Assembly (NCBI GenBank): GCA_964498605.1
Contig: CAZCHK010000011.1
Span: 1 to 49,822 of the forward strand
Length of the DNA stretch: 49,822 nt
Direction: 5' to 3'
DNA from: JBGQAS01 sp964498605
GTDB taxonomy: Bacteria > Chloroflexota > Anaerolineae > Anaerolineales > Anaerolineaceae
Within the stretch, counting starts at the first letter, position 1. Each line of letters starts with the position of its first letter. A program made the position numbers and the translations under genes. This document shows, piece by piece, positions 34,362-43,462 of the stretch. Below the pieces are notes generated by a model. It made no database searches. It saw only the letters and a list, made by a program, of their open reading frames with translations, and was not told the DNA's origin.

Positions 34362-34421
34362 ACAGTCAGGCGCGACAGCGGACATACCATTCTGGGGTAC
34401 AATCCCCATCCGAGGTTTCTA

Positions 34422-35207
34422 ATGGCAATATTTCTTTCAAAATTTCTGCCGATCTTTGTTTATCCAGCTGGCATGGTTTCCTTGTTGATCCTCTTGGCTA
34501 TCATTTTCTGGAAAAAAAGAAAACTTGCCTTGATACTCATCATCACTGCAGTGACCGTTCTGTGGATCGGGGGCAACCGCTGGGTATCCAGGAGTCTGGT
34601 CAAATCGCTGGAGTACCGCTACAAACCGCCTGAGCAGTTATCCGCTGCGGACGCGATCATCATCCTGGGCGGGGGAACCGAACCGATGGAACCTCCCCGC
34701 ACCAGCGCCGAAATAAACGGCGCAGGGGACCGGGTTGTGGCTGGTTTCCGGCTTTACAACGAGCGTATCGCTCCGATGCTGATCCTGAGCGGGGGGGATA
34801 TCGATTTTCTGGACAGCTCCTCGGCATCCCCGGCGGGAGACATGCGGGAACTTTTGCTGCTGTTTGGTGTGCCTGGTGAAGCGATGATCCTTGATGAGAC
34901 CTCACGCAACACGTACGAAAACGCTGTCAATTGCGCAGAGATCATCAGGGAGAAGGGGTATCAGAGCGTGATCCTGGTCACATCCGCTTCCCACATGCAT
35001 CGATCCGTGCTGATGTTTGAAAAGCAGGGTGTGTCGGTGATTCCCTTCCCGGTGGATTACTCGGTGACGAACGAAAGCTGGCACCAGTTGTGGCACGGCA
35101 GTTTTGAATCCGTGTTGATCAACATTTTTCCCACTGCCAGCAGCCTTTCGGCGACAACAAATGTGATGAAGGAATACCTGGGTATCCTGTATTACAGTGG
35201 AAAATAG
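34422..35207 (+). CDS. YdcF-family (DUF218) membrane-anchored protein
   Basis: The 261-residue protein has two hydrophobic N-terminal segments (about 5-28 and 33-50) followed by a DUF218 domain: ADAIIILGGGTEP, PMLILSGGD, ETSRNTYENAVNCAEII and VILVTSASHMHRSVLMFEKQG. Related proteins (ElyC, SanA, YdcF) are linked to envelope biogenesis and vancomycin sensitivity and may bind nucleotide-like ligands. GAGG precedes the ATG; a TACAAT box lies at 34398-34403. It converges with the DinG-type gene with 4 bp between. Confidence 0.85.
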   Translation: MAIFLSKFLPIFVYPAGMVSLLILLAIIFWKKRKLALILIITAVTVLWIGGNRWVSRSLVKSLEYRYKPPEQLSAADAIIILGGGTEPMEPPRTSAEINGAGDRVVAGFRLYNERIAPMLILSGGDIDFLDSSSASPAGDMRELLLLFGVPGEAMILDETSRNTYENAVNCAEIIREKGYQSVILVTSASHMHRSVLMFEKQGVSVIPFPVDYSVTNESWHQLWHGSFESVLINIFPTASSLSATTNVMKEYLGILYYSGK

Positions 35208-35211
35208 ATAA

Positions 35212-38007
35212 TTAAATATTCAACCAGCGCTCAGCGTCTGCCGGAAGCCCGGCGATCGGACCGGCTTTCTTCGTGCATGGAGGCAGTGAATTGAGGAACA
35301 TCTGTCCGTACTGCTTGGAGACGATGCGTTTATCCAGAACGACCACGATCCCGCGGTCGCTTTGCGTTCGAATCAGGCGTCCAAAACCCTGCCTGAAGCG
35401 CAGGATGGCTTCAGGGATATGGAACTGACCGAAGGGATCTTCAAAAGTTTCAGCGCGGGCAGCAATGACCGGTTCGGTGGGAACATCAAAAGGAAGCTTT
35501 ACAATGACGAGCGCGGAAAGCGCTTCTCCGACAATATCCACCCCTTCCCAGAAAGAACGGGTTCCCAGCAGTACCGCCTTTTCTGTCTCACGAAAGGATT
35601 CCAGCAGAGAGGAGGACGACGCGCCTTCTCCCTGTTCAAAAACCGAAATGCCGGCATTGCTCAAGAAAGGCGAAATCGCCCGGGATGTGCGTCTGAGCTG
35701 ATCATAAGAGGTGAAAAGCACCAGCATCCTTCCATGCGTCACCTTCGCGAGTTTGGTGATGGTTTGATTGAGCATGTACTGAAACCCTTCGCCATTGGGC
35801 TCCGGGATATCATTGGCAATGTACAGCAGAGCCGCGTGCTGATAATCAAAGGGCGAGCCGACGATCAATTCATCCGCTTCATCAGCGCTCAGGCGGTCTT
35901 TGATGTAAGCGAATTCATTATTCGTGGTCAATGTGGCCGAGGTGAGAATGACAGAAGATTTTTCGTGCCACAGGTATTCTTCCATCAGGGGGCCGATGTG
36001 GAGTGGGGCGATTTGGATAGCGATATTCATAGACGGCGGTCTGGCTTCAGCCCAGTAGATCTGGCGCGTGTCCGGTTCTGATACCCAGGCGGTAAGACTG
36101 GTTTGTATCTCCGACAGGCGGGTTTTTATGCTGTTGAGGTAGCTGACCGCGTCTGAGAATTCCTCCGAAACGTTTTCCCCCGCTTCTCCAAAACTTTTCA
36201 CCAGGTTGTTTAGTTCCCCGCCAAGTTTGCTCAGCGTCTCATCCAACGTGCTCCAGGTGATTTCCACATTGGTCCAATCGGGAAGAGTGCGGGTGGATGG
36301 GAGGATGCGCAGCTGAATGCCGTACTTCCCGATCTGATTGTCCCCATTGACGGATTTTAAAAACTCGTCCAGTGACCTGAAAAAGGCGTGAAAATGCTGC
36401 TCCGTCTGAAAAGCGCTGTCCGTTGATTTCTGGGAGAGCCCTGTCGCGATAGCCTGATCGGACGAGGACAGGAAGTTCCTGGACATTCTCAGGATTGACC
36501 CAAGTACTCCGCTGGATGTTCCACCCAATTCCTTGAGCAGCCTTTCGATATCATGTTCAGTGATCCGGAAGGTGAGTGCGTCCGTCGTGGCTGCTTCGAG
36601 GTGATGCGCTTCATCAATGATCAGGTATTCAAAATCCGGCAGAATGCGGCTGCCCGTGACGGCATCAGCGAGCAGGAGGGCGTGGTTGACGATGATGAGG
36701 TGGGCTGACTGAGCAGCCTGGCGCGCGCGGTAAAAAGGACAGACACCTCCCATGCGTCCGACGCATGTTTCGGTTTTACAGCCTTCATCCGCGGAAGACA
36801 GCTTTGTCGTCCAGATTTCCCTTTCGATCGGTCCGCCAATGTTTAATTCGCTGCGATCGCCGCTTCCTCCCTCGATCAACCAGACCAGTGTCTTTGCCAG
36901 CAAACGCATGCTTTCGGCGGAATCCGCGCCGTTGTGTCGCATGAGGTCCAGCTTCCGCGGGCACAAATAGTTGGAGCGGCCTTTGAGGAGGACAGCCCGC
37001 AGATCCAGCCCCAGAGCTGTTTTGAGATCAGGTATGTCTTTGCTGATCAGCTGATCCTGAAGGTTGATGGTATTGGTGGAAATCACGACGCGGGTGCTGT
37101 TGGTGATTGCCCAGCAGGCTGCCGGGAGCAGATAAGCCAGAGATTTCCCCGTTCCGGTACCAGCTTCAGCCATCAGGTGCTGGCTTTCGTTGAGAGCCTT
37201 GCAGATCGATCTGAGCATCTCCTGCTGCTGCGGTCTTGATTCAAAGGATGGGAAGTATTTTGAAAAAGTTCCTCCATGCTCAAGATGAGCGGCGATTTCA
37301 TCCTCATCGATGGGGGAGATTTCTTTTGAAGGAACGAGCGGGTCGTGTCCATCCTGCGCGGATATCTGAAAGGCAGGAAATTGATCAAGCTGTAGGGGCG
37401 CTTCTGATATTCCGACCTGTGACCGTGCGTTCAGAATTTGATCAAAAATCCAGGTCCCTTCCCAGCTGGTGTTTTTTCCCAACCGGACGATCTCCGCGAG
37501 CAAGGGAACAGGCAGATCCAGGGATTTCTCATACAGCTTGATGTACACATTATGAGTTAACCTGGTATCTTCCAGCGCTCGATGCAGGTTTCCGTGCGGC
37601 AAACCAAGTATGTAGCCCAGGGCTGCCAGGCTGTAGCGGCTGGCTGAGGGTAGAAGGACCGCAGCCATTTCAAAGGTATCAATGACCTGGTTATACTGGC
37701 CGATCCCGGCCCGGTTTAAAAACGAAAGATCAAAGCGGACGAAGTGCCCCAGGATGGGCGAGTTGCCAATGAATTCAGTCAGATCCTGCGCGAGGTCTTC
37801 GAGCATGGGCTGGCCGAGAACCATTTCGTCCGTGATCCCGGTCAGGAGCGTTATCTCGGGAGGAATGGGCTGCTTTGGATCGATGAGATGTTCCCATGTA
37901 TCAATGATGCGCTTGCCATCAAACTTGATGGCAGCGATTTCAATGATGGTGTTTTTTTTGGGGTCAAGACCGGTGGTTTCAATGTCCAGCGCAATGAAAG
38001 GTGACAT
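35212..38007 (-). CDS. dinG: DinG-type helicase fused to a DEDDh 3'-5' exonuclease
   Basis: The 931 residues begin with an exonuclease domain (FIALDIETTGLD, HFVRFDLSFLNRAG and HRALEDTRLTHNVY, all DEDDh motifs). The XPD-family SF2 helicase part follows with Walker A AEAGTGTGKSLAYLLPA and IIDEAHHLE. The helicase has four cysteines positioned like the 4Fe-4S ligands of XPD/DinG (YLCPRK, then GCKTETC and GGVCPF). The C-terminal motifs include LGTRSFWEGVDIVGEAL and FRQGFGRLIRTQSDRG. It likely processes damaged or R-loop-containing DNA. I start at ATG 38007: the longer frame to 38166 lacks homology, and TATAAT lies seven bases upstream of this ATG. Confidence 0.93.
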   Translation of the reverse strand: MSPFIALDIETTGLDPKKNTIIEIAAIKFDGKRIIDTWEHLIDPKQPIPPEITLLTGITDEMVLGQPMLEDLAQDLTEFIGNSPILGHFVRFDLSFLNRAGIGQYNQVIDTFEMAAVLLPSASRYSLAALGYILGLPHGNLHRALEDTRLTHNVYIKLYEKSLDLPVPLLAEIVRLGKNTSWEGTWIFDQILNARSQVGISEAPLQLDQFPAFQISAQDGHDPLVPSKEISPIDEDEIAAHLEHGGTFSKYFPSFESRPQQQEMLRSICKALNESQHLMAEAGTGTGKSLAYLLPAACWAITNSTRVVISTNTINLQDQLISKDIPDLKTALGLDLRAVLLKGRSNYLCPRKLDLMRHNGADSAESMRLLAKTLVWLIEGGSGDRSELNIGGPIEREIWTTKLSSADEGCKTETCVGRMGGVCPFYRARQAAQSAHLIIVNHALLLADAVTGSRILPDFEYLIIDEAHHLEAATTDALTFRITEHDIERLLKELGGTSSGVLGSILRMSRNFLSSSDQAIATGLSQKSTDSAFQTEQHFHAFFRSLDEFLKSVNGDNQIGKYGIQLRILPSTRTLPDWTNVEITWSTLDETLSKLGGELNNLVKSFGEAGENVSEEFSDAVSYLNSIKTRLSEIQTSLTAWVSEPDTRQIYWAEARPPSMNIAIQIAPLHIGPLMEEYLWHEKSSVILTSATLTTNNEFAYIKDRLSADEADELIVGSPFDYQHAALLYIANDIPEPNGEGFQYMLNQTITKLAKVTHGRMLVLFTSYDQLRRTSRAISPFLSNAGISVFEQGEGASSSSLLESFRETEKAVLLGTRSFWEGVDIVGEALSALVIVKLPFDVPTEPVIAARAETFEDPFGQFHIPEAILRFRQGFGRLIRTQSDRGIVVVLDKRIVSKQYGQMFLNSLPPCTKKAGPIAGLPADAERWLNI

Positions 38008-38014
38008 GGGAGTG

Positions 38015-38020
38015 ATTATA
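38015..38020 (-). promoter_or_regulatory. -10 box of the dinG-type gene
   Basis: TATAAT on the minus strand ends seven bases before ATG 38007, with no Shine-Dalgarno sequence: another probable leaderless start. The 80-bp divergent region also serves the GH36 gene, whose likely -10 (TAAGAT/GATAAT) lies around 38057-38066. Confidence 0.45.
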
Positions 38021-38087
38021 ACCTTTATATCGTTCCTGACGCTTCGTTCAATAGTGATAAGATAATAAGAAAACCGAGGACATGAAC

Positions 38088-40445
38088 ATGCACACGATTG
38101 AGAACAAACACCTACTCTTAAAAATCGATGAAAAGCAATCAACTTTTTCATTGGCTTCCCGAGCATGTGACGGGCTTGAACTGTTGAACATGAAAATGAA
38201 TTTTACGGGGTTTCATGCAAAGAGGCTGCCGAATATTTCCGGAGGATGGGATAGTTACCACATTTGTAAGGATGAATGGAAGACGGGGTTTTCTCATGGA
38301 AGTGCCGAATGGACCACGCTGGAACGTGGATTTCCGGAAGAGAATGTCAAGGTGAGCATTTGTTTTGCATTGCCAGAAGATCACCCGTTTATGCTCTGGA
38401 AACTGTCTTTTACCAATCTGAGCGCTCACGCTTTGATGATCGATAAGTTCGTGATGTTGGATGGAGGAACCAATTCTGGCAGCCAGATACGCTTTGGCAT
38501 GAGGAACTCAAAAGCCAATCTGGCCTTCTTTTCAAACGGATGGCAAAGCTGGTGTTACACCGCTGCTTATGGGCACGAGGAAAAAATGCGCGTGACAAAA
38601 CTCCGCGCCATCCAGGGTCAGCAATGGATTAACCCCAGCACCCCGGTTTATAAAGAAAAGGGACGCTTCTGCAGCGATTTTTTTGGAGTCATTGGCGATC
38701 GAACGAATCGAACCGGGTGGGTGACTGGATTCCTGTCGCAAAGGCATCAATATGGAACCATCACCGCTGACCTGACAGCTGAACCCAGGCTGCAAATCTG
38801 GGCGGATGGCAGGGGCGTGAACATCAACCCGACAGCAACTGTGGAAACGGATTGGGCGTACCTTCAACCGATCTTCATCGATGAGGCAGATGCGCTTGGT
38901 GTTTATTATGATGCTGTTGCGCGCGAAAACCATATTCACCTCGAGAACAAGAAACCCAGTGGTTGGTGCTCCTGGTACGAATTCTACACGCACATCGACG
39001 ATGAAAAAATTTCAAGGAACCTGCAGGCTGTAACAGCCATGAAAGATGAGCTCCCATTGGAGCTGTTCCAGATCGATGATGGATATGAGACGCAAATTGG
39101 CGACTGGTTGAGCTGGAAGGATACATTTAAATCAGGGATGAAGCATCACGCCAGGGCGATCAAAGATGCGGGATTCATTCCCGGCCTGTGGCAGGCGCCA
39201 TTCATTGTGCACAAGAGATCGCGGCTTTATAAAAAACATCCTGATTGGATGATCAAAACCCATACCGGCAATCCGGTCAACAGTGGATTCAACTGGAATA
39301 GTTACACGACAGCCCTCGACCTGACGAATCGTGAAGCTTTGGAATATGTCCGCGAGGTGACGGAAACGGCTGTGAAAGAATGGGGTTATGAGTATCTTAA
39401 ACTGGATTTTCTCTACGCCGCCTCTTTAGCCGGATTGCACGCAGATGAAACAAAAAACCGCGCGCAGATCATCCGCGAGGGCATGCAGATGATACGGAAG
39501 AGCGTTGGAGAGAGCACATTCCTGCTTGGGTGCGGCGCACCGCTGGGATCCATGCTCGGGTTCGTGGATGGAATGCGCATTGGATCCGATGTCCTGGATA
39601 AATGGAAAACCCGCTGGTTGGGTATGGATCTCATCTTCAAAGACGAGCCGAATACTCCTTCAGCCTGCAACGCCATACAAAATATCATCAGCAGATCCGG
39701 CATGCACAACCGCTGGTGGTACAACGATCCCGATGTGCTGCTGATACGTGAAAATTCCCGGTTGACGATCGAGGAGATACAATCACTGGCTTCGGTTATC
39801 GCGCTGTCCGGTGGAATGCTTCTTCTGTCGGATGATCTCACAAAAGTGGGGCAGGAAAGGTTGAAGATCGCCCAGAAACTGCTGCCGCAGCTGGATGAAC
39901 GGCCATGGGTTTTGGATTGGTTTGATCAGCAAATGGCGAGCAGACTGCGCGTGGATCTGTCGGGCGCTTCGGGAGCATGGCATCTCGTTTCAGTTTCCAA
40001 CTGGCAGGACGACGCCAGGGACATTTCAATAACTCCTGAGGAGATCAATCTGCCGGATGACGTCTATTGGGTGCGGTCTTTCTGGGATGGAAACTTGTGC
40101 CAGTTTTCAAACCGCAAGCCTTGCCTATTTCGGAAGGTACCTCCGCATGCGACCAAAGTACTGGCAATCCGGAAGATGAACACGGACAGGTTTTCCTACC
40201 TGGGAGGGGACCTGCACATATCACAGGGAATCGAGGTCAGCTCTATCCGGCAAAAAAAGAAATCGACCGAACTGGTCCTGGATCTTGGCAGGCATACGGA
40301 TGGGAGCATCGTTTGCCACTCCGCTCAAAAAGTAATGAAGATCACCATGGATAGAGTTCCCGTCGCGTTCGATCAGGATCAGGACGGTGTCCTGAGCGTA
40401 AAGGTAGATTTTCAGAAATCATGCACGCTGGAAGTTGGTTATTAA
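38088..40445 (+). CDS. Glycoside hydrolase family 36 alpha-galactosidase-like protein
   Basis: The 785-residue protein has an N-terminal beta-sandwich (about 1-280), a TIM barrel and a C-terminal beta domain. Motifs expected of GH36 are present: GWCSWYEFYTHI, FQIDDGYETQIGDW, YLKLDFLYAASLAG with the nucleophile Asp of KLDF, and CGAPLGSMLGFVDGMRIGSDV with the acid/base Asp region. It should remove terminal alpha-linked galactose (or act like a raffinose-synthase relative). There is no signal peptide, so it acts inside the cell. ATG 38088 is preferred over 38082 because GAGGA (38076-38080) is then seven bases away. No sugar transporter is adjacent. Confidence 0.88.
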   Translation: MHTIENKHLLLKIDEKQSTFSLASRACDGLELLNMKMNFTGFHAKRLPNISGGWDSYHICKDEWKTGFSHGSAEWTTLERGFPEENVKVSICFALPEDHPFMLWKLSFTNLSAHALMIDKFVMLDGGTNSGSQIRFGMRNSKANLAFFSNGWQSWCYTAAYGHEEKMRVTKLRAIQGQQWINPSTPVYKEKGRFCSDFFGVIGDRTNRTGWVTGFLSQRHQYGTITADLTAEPRLQIWADGRGVNINPTATVETDWAYLQPIFIDEADALGVYYDAVARENHIHLENKKPSGWCSWYEFYTHIDDEKISRNLQAVTAMKDELPLELFQIDDGYETQIGDWLSWKDTFKSGMKHHARAIKDAGFIPGLWQAPFIVHKRSRLYKKHPDWMIKTHTGNPVNSGFNWNSYTTALDLTNREALEYVREVTETAVKEWGYEYLKLDFLYAASLAGLHADETKNRAQIIREGMQMIRKSVGESTFLLGCGAPLGSMLGFVDGMRIGSDVLDKWKTRWLGMDLIFKDEPNTPSACNAIQNIISRSGMHNRWWYNDPDVLLIRENSRLTIEEIQSLASVIALSGGMLLLSDDLTKVGQERLKIAQKLLPQLDERPWVLDWFDQQMASRLRVDLSGASGAWHLVSVSNWQDDARDISITPEEINLPDDVYWVRSFWDGNLCQFSNRKPCLFRKVPPHATKVLAIRKMNTDRFSYLGGDLHISQGIEVSSIRQKKKSTELVLDLGRHTDGSIVCHSAQKVMKITMDRVPVAFDQDQDGVLSVKVDFQKSCTLEVGY

Positions 40446-40474
40446 GAAGAACCTCCGCAGGGGAGGTTCTTCTT
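40444..40474. terminator. Bidirectional terminator after GH36
   Basis: A 13-bp stem (AAGAAGAACCTCC / GGAGGTTCTTCTT, five-base loop) overlaps the GH36 stop codon and lies 12 bp from the stop of the convergent DUF4349 gene. Confidence 0.8.
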
Positions 40475-40485
40475 TGATATTTCGA

Positions 40486-41451
40486 TTAGCTTTTTTCTTC
40501 GAAAGGCGGCGGAACGGGTTTGGGTTTGATCCAGCGCAGCCCTTTGCGGGTCCAGCCTTTCTTTTTTAATGAAAGCCAGGTAAGCCAGAGGGGAAGTGCC
40601 ACAAAAACGAGCAGGAATGGAGCGCAGAAGATCGTGAAAAAGATCAATACATCCGCGATCCACTGAAGCGCTGAGACGAGCGCCTGGCCGGCGTCGCGCA
40701 GGGTTTCCAATGGCTGCCACCCCTTGGAAGTGATCGGTTTGATGTCCACTTTCTGGCTGATCGATATGTCTATCGAGGATAATCTTGCGCTGTCCCGATA
40801 GTATTTGATTTCGCCTTCCAGGACCTCGATTTGTTCCTGGATGTAGGTCAGTTCGCTGAACACAGCCAGGGCATCTTCGGTTGTCGTGGCTTCGTCCAGC
40901 AGTTGATTCAGTTTTTCCTCGGCATTGCGGTAATTCGCCAGACGCGCTTCACGATCGTATACCGTGGATGTCACATCCTGGCCGGATATATTTTCGGAAT
41001 CTATGTCAGTTTCACGCTCTTCCACCAGCGAACGGATGGCTTCCATGGCCACCTCTAATTTATCCGCATCCACGCGGATGGTAATCGTGCCAGAAGAATA
41101 TTCCATCCCGTCGCTGCCGGTGTACTTGTACACATTGGAATACACCAGGAACCCCCCGTACGTGTCAGCGAAGGCGGAAATTGCTTGAATGCCGGCCTCG
41201 ACATCCCTCAGCGATATGGACATCGACGCGTTCTTGATGACGATCTGTTCTGATTTCCCGCTGTTTGACATGGAATCATCAGCCACATCCCGGTACTCTT
41301 CTTCATACGCGGCTTGCGGGGCTTCAACGGCCGACTCCATGTACAGCATTTCCGGAGACGCGCTGGAACCTGTTGAGGAGTATTTGGGAGCGCAGGCAGA
41401 TAACAGTACCGATGCAACCACTACGGAAATCAACAAGGCGGTTTTTTTCAT
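40486..41451 (-). CDS. DUF4349 domain lipoprotein
   Basis: The 321 residues start with a lipoprotein signal ending VLLSAC. The DUF4349 domain follows, with VIKNASMSISLRDVEAGIQAISAFADTYGG, a coiled-coil centre (about 170-225: DREARLANYRNAEEKLNQLL, then YIQEQIEVLEGEIKYYRD) and a C-terminal membrane helix (about 265-290) with a Lys-rich end. AAGGAG precedes the ATG. It follows the phosphoesterase gene by 51 bp on the same strand and may be the end of the met/coa operon or a separate unit. Function of the family is unknown. Confidence 0.88.
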   Translation of the reverse strand: MKKTALLISVVVASVLLSACAPKYSSTGSSASPEMLYMESAVEAPQAAYEEEYRDVADDSMSNSGKSEQIVIKNASMSISLRDVEAGIQAISAFADTYGGFLVYSNVYKYTGSDGMEYSSGTITIRVDADKLEVAMEAIRSLVEERETDIDSENISGQDVTSTVYDREARLANYRNAEEKLNQLLDEATTTEDALAVFSELTYIQEQIEVLEGEIKYYRDSARLSSIDISISQKVDIKPITSKGWQPLETLRDAGQALVSALQWIADVLIFFTIFCAPFLLVFVALPLWLTWLSLKKKGWTRKGLRWIKPKPVPPPFEEKS

Positions 41452-41502
41452 CTCTTCTCCTTTTATTCTTTAGACGTAAAAAGCGCTACGAAAGTTCCTT
41501 GA

Positions 41503-42228
41503 TTACCACCCATTGGAAAGTCGGGCTCCGTGCTTTCTGGGAAGACCCGCGCGGTCGATTTTCTTTTGCACGGATTCAATATCGTACGTTACCCGCATGG
41601 GCTGCCAGGTCGATCGCTCCGGGTCGTAAATCGCGTACGCGGCTCTTGGGTCATGGTCACGTGGTTGCCCGACGGAGCCGGGGTTTAGAAAACATCGATT
41701 CTTGATCTTATGGATCCTGCCGGGTTCCAGGATTTCCCAGTTGTGCGTGTCGTCTTTGGTCAGGGAAAACATGATCGGTATGTGGGTATGTCCAACCAGG
41801 CATACCTCCGTCTCAAAATATGGAAAGTTCTCTTCTGCGGTGTGCATGTCCAGCAGGTATTCCCAGACAGGATTACGGGGAGCGCCGTGGACAAGGGTGA
41901 CATTATCGACAACGGTCTTTTCCAGCGAGTGGGCTAAAAAGTTCAGATTGGAGGATTTCAACTTTGATTTTGTCCAGCTCAACGAAGTTTGTGCGTCCTG
42001 GTTGAATGCCTGAAGAGCGATTTGGCCCAGCACAGCGGCATCGTGGTTTCCCAGCAGGCAGGTCAGTTCCGGTAGAGCTTTCACCGTCGCCACGCATTCA
42101 TTAGGATCGGGACCATAGCCGACAATATCTCCAAGGCACCAGACTTTCTCGTACCGGCCAGCATCTTTGAGGACGGCCTCCAGCGCGTTCAGGTTACCGT
42201 GAATATCAGAGATGACAAGAATTCGCAT
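41503..42228 (-). CDS. Calcineurin-like metallophosphoesterase (YfcE/MJ0936-like)
   Basis: The 241-residue protein shows the metallophosphoesterase motifs ISDIHGNLNAL, LGDIVGYGPDP, LLGNHDAAV, VHGAP and CLVGHTHIPI, with FLNPGSVGQPRDHDPRAAYAIYD near the end. Substrate unknown; relatives hydrolyse phosphodiesters or nucleotides. AAAGGGG precedes the ATG. It lies 10 bp after coaBC and is probably the fifth gene of the riboswitch-controlled operon. Confidence 0.87.
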   Translation of the reverse strand: MRILVISDIHGNLNALEAVLKDAGRYEKVWCLGDIVGYGPDPNECVATVKALPELTCLLGNHDAAVLGQIALQAFNQDAQTSLSWTKSKLKSSNLNFLAHSLEKTVVDNVTLVHGAPRNPVWEYLLDMHTAEENFPYFETEVCLVGHTHIPIMFSLTKDDTHNWEILEPGRIHKIKNRCFLNPGSVGQPRDHDPRAAYAIYDPERSTWQPMRVTYDIESVQKKIDRAGLPRKHGARLSNGW

Positions 42229-42238
42229 TCGTTCCCCT

Positions 42239-43462
42239 TTACTTTGAAAAAATCATCGTAATCTTTTTGATGACGATTTCGGCGACATCAATTTTCGACT
42301 GCAGCGCAAACGCTTCTTTTGTGCCGTCTTTCGAGAACAGGATGACACGATTTGTGTCCGAATTGAATCCAGAGCCCTGTTCTGTAATATCGTTTGCCAC
42401 GATCAAGTCCATTGACTTGGCGTGTAATTTTTTTAACGCATTCTGTTCGAGTGCCTGACTTTCAGCGGCGAACCCGACGACGATCTTTGGAAAGCCGCTT
42501 TTTTGCTTGATGTTTGCCACTTCAACCAGGATATCCGCGGTCGGCTGGATCCCAATCGCGCCGGGTGTGTGAACCTTCTTTATCTTTTGTTTGTTGTAAT
42601 CTTTTGGAGTGAAATCCGCGACCGCGGCGGCCATGATGAGGCAATCCGCCTTCTGACATTCTGAGACGACCGCGTCCAGCATTTCTTTTGCGGTCACGAC
42701 AGGCTTGACCACCGCGCCATACGGAAAAGGTAGCGCCGTCGGTGCGGAGATCAATGTAACCTCGGCTCCCTGGTCCAATGCCGCCTGGACCATGGCATAC
42801 CCCTGTTTTCCACTGGACCTGTTGGTGATGATTCTCACCGGATCAATGGGCTCCTGTGTTCCTCCCGCTGAGATGACGAATCGCTTCCCCTTCAGACCGC
42901 CGTCCCGGGAAAAGATCCAGCGGGCGTAATTCACAACCTCGACGGGTTCGACAAACCGTCCCAAACCCACCAGCCCGGAGGCGAGATGCCCTTCAGAAGG
43001 CCCGATGAAGAATACGCCGCGTTTTTTCAGCGTTTCCACATTTTTTTGTGTCGCCGGATGCGAATACATCCCGGCATCCATGGCCGGAGCAAGAACCAGC
43101 GGGCATTTGGCTGCGGCCAGGGCAGCAACCGTGAGAAGATTGTCCGCGATACCGTGCGCAAGTTTCGCGATCGTGTTTGCCGATACCGGGGCGATGATGA
43201 CCATTTCCGCCGGATGTCCCAACCCGACGTGCACGATATGACCCTCGCCGCCCCACAGCTCTTGATCCGTGTATGCTTTGCGGCCGGTGACTGATTGAAA
43301 GGACAGCGGGCTGACGAATTTCTCAGCGCTCTGGGTAAGGATGACATCCACAAGCGCACCAGCCTGGGTCAATTTTGACGCCAGGTCCACGGCTTTGTAC
43401 GCGGCAATTGAGCCTGTCACACCCAGAAGGATGCTTTTCCCCTGCATAAGTGAAATGCTCAT
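42239..43462 (-). CDS. coaBC: CoaBC: phosphopantothenoylcysteine decarboxylase / phosphopantothenate-cysteine ligase
   Basis: This bifunctional enzyme couples cysteine to phosphopantothenate and decarboxylates the product. The N-terminal CoaC flavoprotein (1-180) has GVTGSIAAYKAVDLAS and the active-site His78 (HIVHVGLG). The substrate-recognition motif normally PxMNxxMW reads PAMDAGMY (Asp129 for Asn), and the catalytic Cys of the ACG flap motif is Ser (ASG, 161-163). The C-terminal CoaB part keeps SAGGTQEPIDPVR, NRSSGKQGYA, FAAESQ and KIKK. The start overlaps the coaX stop (ATGA). Role assignment is secure from fold and linkage; the altered CoaC residues make the mechanism interesting. Confidence 0.93.
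   Translation of the reverse strand: MSISLMQGKSILLGVTGSIAAYKAVDLASKLTQAGALVDVILTQSAEKFVSPLSFQSVTGRKAYTDQELWGGEGHIVHVGLGHPAEMVIIAPVSANTIAKLAHGIADNLLTVAALAAAKCPLVLAPAMDAGMYSHPATQKNVETLKKRGVFFIGPSEGHLASGLVGLGRFVEPVEVVNYARWIFSRDGGLKGKRFVISAGGTQEPIDPVRIITNRSSGKQGYAMVQAALDQGAEVTLISAPTALPFPYGAVVKPVVTAKEMLDAVVSECQKADCLIMAAAVADFTPKDYNKQKIKKVHTPGAIGIQPTADILVEVANIKQKSGFPKIVVGFAAESQALEQNALKKLHAKSMDLIVANDITEQGSGFNSDTNRVILFSKDGTKEAFALQSKIDVAEIVIKKITMIFSK

Noticed and set aside
38008..38166. A longer N terminus for the DinG-type protein
   Set aside because: The extra 53 residues show no homology, cover the promoter region and run into the divergent GH36 gene.
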